Assembly (NCBI RefSeq): GCF_009827615.1
Contig: NZ_WTYU01000001.1
Coordinates: forward strand, 951,001-1,015,000
DNA: 64,000 bases
Direction of reading: 5' to 3'
Source: Allopontixanthobacter confluentis
GTDB taxonomy: Bacteria; Pseudomonadota; Alphaproteobacteria; Sphingomonadales; Sphingomonadaceae
A program made the translations under genes and the position numbers. The notes beneath the pieces were generated by a model that had not been told where the DNA came from, ran no database searches, and saw only the letters and a list, made by a program, of their open reading frames with translations. Of the stretch, positions 57,490 to 64,000 are shown piece by piece. The first letter of the stretch is position 1; the number at the start of each line of letters is the position of its first letter.

Positions 57490-57912
57490 TCAGCGGGTTT
57501 TGCGCAGCCTCGGGTTTGGCTGCAACGTATCGATCATCAGCATGAAATCGTCGAGGCGGATGATGCGTTCAAACTGGAAGCCCGCGCGATTGTCCCGCGT
57601 CCAGATCACATAGGCTTCGATCCGCCCGATTACTGGAAAGCGAATGATTACGCGGTCCCCACGTTCCAGCGACATACCGTCATCCACCATGAAACCATGG
57701 GCGGATATGTTGCTGACATGCAGCTTGATATCGCCGCGTGCGCTGTGTTCGGCAATCACCGGCACATCGACCGGATGCCGCGCCGCACGCCGCAAATCAG
57801 TTACTGACAATTGTGCTCCGACAGACACGTGATCCCGACCTTCCTGGTTTTTTGCTTGGAAGGCAGTGATGGCTGCAAAAGGCTGATATTTGGTAAAACC
57901 CGTTTGTCCCAC
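57490..57912 (-). CDS. PilZ domain protein
   Basis: A 140-residue protein; the C-terminal ~100 residues form a PilZ domain. RRAARHPVDVPV carries the RxxxR c-di-GMP-binding motif in modified form (RRAAR), and NISAHGFMVDDG corresponds to the (D/N)xSxxG motif. The chain ends with a basic tail (PNPRLRKTR). It probably senses c-di-GMP. It lies between the MFS gene and tyrS, not coupled to either. Confidence 0.82.
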   Translation of the reverse strand: MGQTGFTKYQPFAAITAFQAKNQEGRDHVSVGAQLSVTDLRRAARHPVDVPVIAEHSARGDIKLHVSNISAHGFMVDDGMSLERGDRVIIRFPVIGRIEAYVIWTRDNRAGFQFERIIRLDDFMLMIDTLQPNPRLRKTR

Positions 57913-57941
57913 TTCGGGACAGTGGCAAATGTTTCAACAGG

Positions 57942-59171
57942 TTAGCTCTGCAAAATGCCGTGTTTCTTTTTGCCAAGGCTCAATTTTATCGTCTCGCCAT
58001 CAGCCAGAACCACCAATTTCGACGGGTCAGTCACGGCCACATCGTCCAGCTTGACCGCACCTTCAGCCACTTTGCGCTTGGCCTCGCCATTGGACTGGGT
58101 GAAACCGATGGCAGTGCAAATGGCGGTTATGCCCATACCTTCCCCGCCAATGGAAAGCGTGGGCAAATCATCACCCAGCCCGCCACCGGCAAAGGTGGCT
58201 GCCGCAGTGGCGGACGCGGTTTGCGCGGCGGCATCGCCGCGCACCAGCCTGGTTACTTCATTGGCCAAAACCACCTTGGCATCATTGATGGCACTGCCTT
58301 TCAGCGCTTCCAGCGCGGCAATTTCTTCCAGCGGCAGGTCCGTGAACAGGCGCAGGAAACGGCCCACATCGCGGTCATCACTATTGCGCCAATATTGCCA
58401 GAAATCGTAATTGGGCAATTGCGCTTCGTTCAGCCACACTGCGCCGCCTGCTGATTTACCCATTTTCGCGCCATCGGCAGTGGTCATGAGCGGCGTAGTG
58501 ACGCCAAACAGTTCCACGCCGTCCATCCGTCGGCCCAGTTCAATACCATTGATGATATTGCCCCATTGGTCTGATCCGCCCATTTGCAGGCGCACGCCCA
58601 TGGTTTTGGCCAGATGGCGGAAATCGTAACCCTGAAGGATCATGTAATTGAATTCGAGAAACGTCATCGGCTGTTCGCGTTCGAGCCGCAGTTTTACCGA
58701 ATCAAACGTCAGCATCCGGTTGACCGTGAAATGTGTGCCAACCTGCTGCAACAGTTCGATATATCCCAGCTTCCCCAGCCAGTCCTGATTATTAACCATG
58801 ACAGCATCGGTCGGGCCGTCACCGAATGTTAGCAGCTTTTCAAATACTGTGCGGATTGATGCGATATTGGCGTCGATCGTCGCATCATCCAGCATCTTGC
58901 GGCTTTCGTCGCGGCCGGTCGGGTCGCCAATGCGGGTGGTTCCGCCGCCCATCAGCACGATGGGTTTGTGGCCTGATTGCTGCAACCGCCGCAGCATCAT
59001 GATCTGCACCAGGCTGCCGATGTGGAGGGACGGCGCGGTGGCATCAAACCCGATGTATCCCGGCACGATCTGGCTGGACGCCAGCGCATCCAGCCCCGCT
59101 GCATCCGTGGTCTGGTGAATATAGCCACGCTCGTCGAGCAGGCGAAGAAGCTGGGATGAATATTGGGTCAT
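57942..59171 (-). CDS. tyrS: tyrosyl-tRNA synthetase
   Basis: A 409-residue class I aminoacyl-tRNA synthetase. Motifs are HIGSLVQIM (HIGH-like), the Tyr-binding region [12 protein letters not shown] with GGSDQWGNI, and KMGKSAGG (KMSKS-like). The C-terminal S4 domain is [24 protein letters not shown], in overlapping parts. It is divergent from the DOMON-like gene. Confidence 0.97.
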   Translation of the reverse strand: MTQYSSQLLRLLDERGYIHQTTDAAGLDALASSQIVPGYIGFDATAPSLHIGSLVQIMMLRRLQQSGHKPIVLMGGGTTRIGDPTGRDESRKMLDDATIDANIASIRTVFEKLLTFGDGPTDAVMVNNQDWLGKLGYIELLQQVGTHFTVNRMLTFDSVKLRLEREQPMTFLEFNYMILQGYDFRHLAKTMGVRLQMGGSDQWGNIINGIELGRRMDGVELFGVTTPLMTTADGAKMGKSAGGAVWLNEAQLPNYDFWQYWRNSDDRDVGRFLRLFTDLPLEEIAALEALKGSAINDAKVVLANEVTRLVRGDAAAQTASATAAATFAGGGLGDDLPTLSIGGEGMGITAICTAIGFTQSNGEAKRKVAEGAVKLDDVAVTDPSKLVVLADGETIKLSLGKKKHGILQS

Positions 59172-59277
59172 GACGCGGGGCGTCTAGCAGCGAAATTGCC
59201 GCATCCCAAGTGGCTTTGCCCCCACATCGCACAGCACGTCACTTGAAAGGGGTTCGCGCCTCGGCAATAGGGGGGTG

Positions 59278-59796
59278 ATGCAGACCCTTATCCTCCATCC
59301 TGATTGCGCCGCTGGCCCTGTAACCACGATCAGCGCCGCGATTGAGCCGACCGACGCCGGTTGCCGCGTATCTTTCCATGTAACTGGCGAAATGGACAAA
59401 ATCGTCATCCCGGCAGAGGCCGCGCCGGAACGGATGGATAATTTGTGGAAGACCACCTGTTTTGAAGTGTTCTGGGAAGGTGAGGGGCCGGATTACCGGG
59501 AATTCAACCTGTCCCCGTCAAGCAAATGGGCGAGTTATGATTTTGACGATTTCCGGATCAATTCGCGCGATGCGCCGGCCGCTGTCACCATTGCGTTTCG
59601 GCATGATGGACAGGCCATGACGCTTGCGGCAGAAATTTCATCCACCCTGCCGCTTCCGGCCAAGGTGGCGCTGAATGCCATTGTCGAAGATGCAGATGGC
59701 AACATCCAGTTCTGGGCGCTGGCTTTTCAGCCGGGCAAGGCGGAATTTCACAGCGATGTCTGCCGCGCGCTGCATCTGTCGGAGAATTCGAAATGA
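59278..59796 (+). CDS. DOMON-like domain protein
   Basis: A 172-residue cytoplasmic protein. I take ATG 59278 directly after GGGGGGTG; GTG 59275 is one codon earlier. The domain begins MQTLILHPDCAAG and carries DNLWKTTCFEVFWEG, YREFNLSPSSKWASYDFD and VEDADGNIQFWALAF, typical of the DOMON-like proteins next to DUF1343 in sphingomonads. The stop overlaps the next start (ATGA). Confidence 0.85.
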   Translation: MQTLILHPDCAAGPVTTISAAIEPTDAGCRVSFHVTGEMDKIVIPAEAAPERMDNLWKTTCFEVFWEGEGPDYREFNLSPSSKWASYDFDDFRINSRDAPAAVTIAFRHDGQAMTLAAEISSTLPLPAKVALNAIVEDADGNIQFWALAFQPGKAEFHSDVCRALHLSENSK

Positions 59797-60998
59797 CAGT
59801 CTTGTTCGGAATTGACCGACTGCTGGCCGAACCGGAACTCCAAGCCCGCCTTTCCGGCAAGCGCGTGGCGCTGGTGGCCCATCCTGCATCGGTGACTGCG
59901 GATCTGACCCATTCGCTGGATGCGCTGATGGCTGCGGGCATCAATGTGACATCAGCATTTGGCCCCCAGCACGGGCTGAAGGGGGACAAGCAGGACAATA
60001 TGGTCGAAACCGCGGATGAAACCGATCCGCATTACGGGATACCGGTTTTCAGCCTGTATGGTGAAGTGCGCCGCCCATCTGGCCAGATGATGTCGAGCGC
60101 GGATGTGTTCCTGTTCGATTTGCAGGATCTTGGCTGCCGGATCTACACCTTTGTCACAACGCTGCTGTATCTGCTGGAAGAAGCGGAAAAGCACGGCAAG
60201 GAAGTGTGGGTGCTGGACCGGCCCAATCCGGCTGGCAGACCGGTTGAGGGAACCTTGCTGGTGACAGGTCAGGAAAGTTTCGTCGGGGCCGGGCCGATGC
60301 CGATGCGTCATGGTCTGACCATGGGCGAAATGGGCCACTGGTTTATCGAACATTTCGGCCTGAAGGTTGATTACAACGTCGTGGAAATGACCGGATGGCA
60401 GCCAGCATCCGCACCCGGTTTCGGCTGGCCGGAAGACCGCGTGTGGATCAACCCCAGTCCCAATGCTGCCAATATCAATATGGCCCGCGCCTACGCAGGG
60501 ACAGTCATGATTGAAGGCGCAAACATCAGTGAAGGGCGGGGCACCACGCGGCCACTGGAAGTTCTGCTGGGCGCGCCCGACCTTGATGCCGCGAAAATCC
60601 ATGCCGAAATGAAGCGCATGGCGCCGCATTGGCTGGCTGGATGCGCCTTACGCGAATGTTATATCGAGCCGACTTTTCACAAGCATCAGGGGCAATTGTG
60701 CAGCGCGCTGATGATCCATGCCGAAGGGCCGTTATACGATCACGCATCGTTCCGTCCGTGGCGCTTGCAGGCTTTGGCTTTCAAGGCCATTCGCAACCTC
60801 CATCCCGATTACGATCTGTGGCGGAATTTTCCTTACGAATATGAACTGGACCGATTGGCGATTGACGTGATCAACGGCGGGCCGATCCTTCGTCAATGGG
60901 TCGATGATGCGGCGCTGGGGCCGGATGATCTGGACCGGATTGCCAGCGCAGACGAAGCCGCATGGACTGAAACCATCGCCAGACATCTGCTGTATTGA
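59793..60998 (+). CDS. DUF1343 (NamZ-like exo-N-acetylmuramidase)
   Basis: A 401-residue protein of the DUF1343/NamZ family, whose characterised member removes N-acetylmuramic acid from peptidoglycan ends. Signature parts are GIDRLLAE, AFGPQHGLKGDKQDNM, PVFSLYGEVRRP, VFLFDLQDLGCRIYTFV and the SEGRGTTRPLE loop. No signal peptide is visible, unlike secreted NamZ, which suggests a cytoplasmic muropeptide-recycling role. It is translated with the DOMON-like gene. Confidence 0.9.
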   Translation: MTVLFGIDRLLAEPELQARLSGKRVALVAHPASVTADLTHSLDALMAAGINVTSAFGPQHGLKGDKQDNMVETADETDPHYGIPVFSLYGEVRRPSGQMMSSADVFLFDLQDLGCRIYTFVTTLLYLLEEAEKHGKEVWVLDRPNPAGRPVEGTLLVTGQESFVGAGPMPMRHGLTMGEMGHWFIEHFGLKVDYNVVEMTGWQPASAPGFGWPEDRVWINPSPNAANINMARAYAGTVMIEGANISEGRGTTRPLEVLLGAPDLDAAKIHAEMKRMAPHWLAGCALRECYIEPTFHKHQGQLCSALMIHAEGPLYDHASFRPWRLQALAFKAIRNLHPDYDLWRNFPYEYELDRLAIDVINGGPILRQWVDDAALGPDDLDRIASADEAAWTETIARHLLY

Positions 60999-61041
60999 AC
61001 ATCGGCCTCAGCATTCAGGCTGAAGCCTGGCATTCGCAAAT

Positions 61042-61470
61042 TTACAGGGCTGCTGCCGACAGTGCGAAAATCCGGTCGAGATAGAGGATCACGAACAGCA
61101 GGATCGCCTGATTGGCAAACGGTATGAACGCCAGCCCCCAGAACAAGGTCTGCACAGGCGAACCCGTGACCAGATAGACAAGGCCAATCGACAGAAAGAC
61201 CGAGATATACAGATCGATACCGATCTGCCGGCCCCAATAAAGCCGGCTCATCTTCCCCACGGTTTGAAACAGGTTCTCGTGCCGGCTGCAATGCAGCGAA
61301 TACGCCGTAAATGCGATCCAGACGCTGATCAGGACAAGGCGGATGGCACCCGTGGCACTGTCAAAATCGATCAGGCGGGGGGACCAGTTCAGAGCAATCG
61401 CAATTGCGGTGAACCCGAAGAATACCGACCACAGGATTGAACTCGACCGATTTCCCCTTGCCCCCGCCAT
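61042..61470 (-). CDS. membrane protein of unknown function
   Basis: A 142-residue protein with four membrane helices (SILWSVFFGFTAIAIALNW, LVLISVWIAFTAYSL, ISVFLSIGLVYLVTG, AILLFVILYLDRI). No motif is recognised. It sits 11 bp after the CoxE-like gene in the same direction and may share its transcript. Confidence 0.65.
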   Translation of the reverse strand: MAGARGNRSSSILWSVFFGFTAIAIALNWSPRLIDFDSATGAIRLVLISVWIAFTAYSLHCSRHENLFQTVGKMSRLYWGRQIGIDLYISVFLSIGLVYLVTGSPVQTLFWGLAFIPFANQAILLFVILYLDRIFALSAAAL

Positions 61471-61481
61471 CGCTGTGTCCC

Positions 61482-62663
61482 CTATCCGTGCTTCCGGCTC
61501 AGTTCGCGCATGGCCTCGTCCAGCCCTTCCAGCGTCAGCGGAAACATCCGGTCATTGACCAGCTGTTTCAGCATCTTGGTGGATTGCGAATAATTCCACT
61601 GGTTTTCCGGCACCGGGTTCATCCAGACAGTGGCGGGATAGGTGTTGGTCACCCGGTTCATCCACACCGCGCCCGCTTCTTCGTTCATATGTTCGACAGA
61701 GCCGCCCTGATGGGTGATTTCATAGGGGCTCATCGCGGCATCGCCGACAAACACGATTTTGTAATCATGCCCGTATTTATGCAGGATATCCCACGTGTTC
61801 GTGCGTTCGGCCCAGCGGCGGCGGTTATCTTTCCATACGCCTTCGTACAGGCAGTTGTGGAAATAGAAGAATTCCAGGTTCTTGAATTCCGCGGTGGCCG
61901 CGCTGAACAATTCTTCAACCAGCTTGATGAACGGGTCCATCGACCCGCCAACATCCAGAAACAGCAGCAGCTTTACGGCGTTGTGCCGTTCGGGCCGCAT
62001 ATGAATGTCCAGCCAGCCCTGCTTGGCCGTGCCATCGATGGTGGCATCCAGATCGAGCTCGTCAGCTGAACCTTCGCGCGCGAACCGCCGCAGGCGCCGC
62101 ATCGCCATCTTGATGTTCCGCGTGCCCAGTTCCCGCGTATTGTCGAGGTTCTGGAATTCACGCTTTTCCCACACCTTGATGGCGCGCTTGTGCTTGCTTT
62201 CGCCGCCAATCCGCACGCCTTCAGGGTTGTAACCGGAATTACCAAACGGCGAAGTGCCGCCAGTGCCGACCCATTTGTTGCCGCCCTGATGGCGCTTTTC
62301 CTGTTCTTCGAGCCGCTTCTTCAGCGTCTCCATGATCTCGTCCCAGTCACCCAGTGACTTGATCGCTTCCATTTCTTCCGGGGACAGGAATTTCTCGGCA
62401 ACTGCTTTCAGCCAGTCTTCGGGCACATCCACGGCCTGCTGACCGTAATCAGTCAGAATACCCTTGAACACCTTGTTGAACACCTGGTCAAACCGGTCGA
62501 GCAGGCCCTCATCCTTCACGAAGGTCGCGCGGCTGAGGTAATAGAATGCTTCGGGCGTCTGCTCGATCACATCCTTGTCCAGCGCTTCCAGCAGGGTCAG
62601 ATGTTCCTTGAAAGAAACCTTGATGCCTGCTGCGCGCAGCTCGTCCATAAAATCGAAAAACAT
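61482..62663 (-). CDS. CoxE-like VWA domain protein
   Basis: A 393-residue protein with N-terminal helical part (MFFDFMDELRAAGIKVSFKE) and C-terminal von Willebrand A domain. The MIDAS-type motif is FLDVGGSMDPF with Gly where Asp-x-Ser-x-Ser would have the first Ser, and VFVGDAAMSPYEI is the later metal region. CoxE-like proteins act with MoxR ATPases in protein or cofactor maturation. No MoxR gene is adjacent in the window. Confidence 0.88.
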   Translation of the reverse strand: MFFDFMDELRAAGIKVSFKEHLTLLEALDKDVIEQTPEAFYYLSRATFVKDEGLLDRFDQVFNKVFKGILTDYGQQAVDVPEDWLKAVAEKFLSPEEMEAIKSLGDWDEIMETLKKRLEEQEKRHQGGNKWVGTGGTSPFGNSGYNPEGVRIGGESKHKRAIKVWEKREFQNLDNTRELGTRNIKMAMRRLRRFAREGSADELDLDATIDGTAKQGWLDIHMRPERHNAVKLLLFLDVGGSMDPFIKLVEELFSAATAEFKNLEFFYFHNCLYEGVWKDNRRRWAERTNTWDILHKYGHDYKIVFVGDAAMSPYEITHQGGSVEHMNEEAGAVWMNRVTNTYPATVWMNPVPENQWNYSQSTKMLKQLVNDRMFPLTLEGLDEAMRELSRKHG

Positions 62664-62714
62664 GGGTTCTTCCTAACCTGCGTTCCGCATCTGCGCCAGA
62701 GCGCAAATCTATCC

Positions 62715-63629
62715 CTATGCAGCCTGCTGGTGGGGCTGAACTTGGGCTTGGGCCTTGTGCACGGCTGCCACCAGCACAAAGGAGATGTACATTAGCAGAT
62801 ACCACGCCCCCAGCTTGGTGATGGATACCATCTGCCAGACCTTCTCCTGATCAGGATAGGTCCATGCCCGCGAGAATGTGGCAATGTTTTCGGCAAACCA
62901 GATGAACATTGCTGCCAGAAATGCGGCCAACAGGAAAGGCATCCACCGTTCTGCCCGCCAGACAGTGAAGTAAATCCGTGTCCGCAAGTGCAGCGCCGCA
63001 AGCAGGGCAAACAGCAACCAGCGCATATCGGGCAGGTAATGATGGGCGAAGAAGTTCACATAAATCGCCGCCGCCAGCACGAAGGTAGTCCATGCGGGCG
63101 GATAATGGGTGAAGCGGAAATCAAAAATGCGCCAGATCCGCGCAATGTAACTGCCCACCGCGGCATACATGAAGCCCGAAAACAGCGGCACACCGCCAAT
63201 CCGCAGCAGGCTCGCTTCAGGATAGATCCATGACCCGGCCGCTGTCTTGAACAGTTCCATCACCGTGCCAACCACATGGAATGCCAGGATTACGCGGGCT
63301 TCATCCAGTGTTTCCAGACGAAAAACGATCATGCCAAGCTGGATCAGCAGCGCTGCGATGGTGAGAAAATCATAACGCGCCAACGCAGCGCCATCGGGAT
63401 AAAACAGATGCGTTGCCAGCAGCAGCCCCAGGATCAGCGCGCCAAACAGACACGCCCATGCCTGTTTGAAGCCGAATAGCAGAAATTCATAAATCCATGC
63501 CGCAGCGCCAGGCGCGGGCGCCAAACTTTCCAACTGGTGCCGGATACCGGCAAACCGGGTCGCTGCTGCACTCGTGCGTGACGCAATCTGGCGGTCTGCC
63601 GCTGCAGCATCGTCAATTTGTTCGGTCAA
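62715..63629 (-). CDS. DUF817 membrane protein
   Basis: A 304-residue inner-membrane protein with eight or more helices. Typical DUF817 parts are YEFLLFGFKQAWACLFG, ASLLRIGGVPLFSGFMYAAVGSY and FTHYPPAWTTFVLAAAIY, in overlapping words. The family function is unknown. It is upstream of the CoxE-like gene with about 50 bp between, and divergent from the MCP-like gene. Confidence 0.87.
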   Translation of the reverse strand: MTEQIDDAAAADRQIASRTSAAATRFAGIRHQLESLAPAPGAAAWIYEFLLFGFKQAWACLFGALILGLLLATHLFYPDGAALARYDFLTIAALLIQLGMIVFRLETLDEARVILAFHVVGTVMELFKTAAGSWIYPEASLLRIGGVPLFSGFMYAAVGSYIARIWRIFDFRFTHYPPAWTTFVLAAAIYVNFFAHHYLPDMRWLLFALLAALHLRTRIYFTVWRAERWMPFLLAAFLAAMFIWFAENIATFSRAWTYPDQEKVWQMVSITKLGAWYLLMYISFVLVAAVHKAQAQVQPHQQAA

Positions 63630-63723
63630 TGGCGGTCCTGCAAGGATTTAGTGGCGTCACTTAACCCTTAGATAACTATAATTGCGTTAGGTGCCACCGA
63701 TAGATTTCAGGGGCCAAAGTCAG

Positions 63724-64000
63724 ATGAAGCACGAAACATTCGAAAAAGCCGCACGGCAGTCCATCGACATGATCCCGGAAAGCTGCGGCGAAGTGACCGT
63801 GGGCTGTTCGGATGTGGCCGGCATCGTCCAGTCAGTCATCGATTCTTCGGAAAAGTTGCGGGCCGAACATGGCGCGCTGCAAGGCACTGTCCATGCGCTC
63901 GAGGCAGACCAGCGCAAGGTATCAGAAGCCAGCGACGAGGCGCGGTTATTGTCGGAACGGGCAATTGAACGTCTGGGCCAGGGCACGGAGCTGATCCAGT
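63724..64000 (+). CDS. methyl-accepting-chemotaxis-like protein, 3' end missing
   Basis: The first 92 codons are in the window (ATG 63724, MKHETFEKAARQSIDMIPES). No membrane helix is seen in this part. The sequence is a long amphipathic helix (IVQSVIDSSEKLRAEHGALQ and later EASDEARLLSERAIERL) like the cytoplasmic signalling hairpins of chemoreceptors. A soluble MCP-like protein is likely; the decisive signalling tip would lie beyond the window. Confidence 0.6.
   Translation, partial: MKHETFEKAARQSIDMIPESCGEVTVGCSDVAGIVQSVIDSSEKLRAEHGALQGTVHALEADQRKVSEASDEARLLSERAIERLGQGTELIQ

Overview
The window is chromosomal DNA from a GC-rich alphaproteobacterium. It is most likely a member of the Sphingomonadales, and the family Erythrobacteraceae would fit. 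This placement is inferred from protein style and gene neighbourhoods (glyQ-glyS-ppdK, mreBCD-mrdA-rodA, methyltransferase next to comF, a PEP-CTERM protein, DUF1206/DUF817/DUF4170 proteins) and from a promoter of EcfG type. No database search was possible.

Layout. 1-12910: carA (5' end outside the window) and carB with a foreign-looking 169-residue gene inserted seamlessly between them; greA; a DUF4170 protein; a four-gene minus-strand envelope operon preceded by a perfect EcfG-type general-stress promoter; eno; a phosphotransferase whose ribosome binding site lies inside a long hairpin; a lipocalin-like protein; ribH; and a TonB-like protein. 13018-24766: an integrated island of about 11.7 kb bounded by a 45-bp repeat of the 3' half of tRNA-Lys. 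It holds a tyrosine integrase, an AlpA-type regulator, a HEPN-motif protein, a type IIG restriction-methylase gene overlapping a YafQ-like toxin gene, a frameshifted GIY-YIG nuclease, a fragment of hsdM and several unknown genes. 24722-64000: mostly conserved core genes. These are the rod-shape operon, mutL, a secreted M28 peptidase, ychF, a TPR lipoprotein facing a PEP-CTERM protein, pth/rplY, two tandem TraB/GumN proteins, a small regulator/membrane operon with palindromic operators, glyQ-glyS-ppdK, comF, hisI, a MerR regulator with an acyl-CoA dehydrogenase, cysK with an MFS exporter, tyrS, a NamZ-like protein, a CoxE-like VWA protein, DUF817, and the start of an MCP-like gene at the right edge.

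The most unusual element is in the island. The last ~50 residues of the 1459-residue restriction-methylase look like the toxin-binding half of a RelB/DinJ antitoxin. Its stop codon overlaps the start of a YafQ-family RNase toxin gene, and no free-standing antitoxin is visible. This suggests a restriction enzyme that also serves as the antitoxin, so that loss or inactivation of the enzyme would release the toxin. Other points of interest are the gene inside carAB, the EcfG promoter, the RBS hairpin after eno, the MerR and XRE operators, and a structured RNA candidate next to comF.
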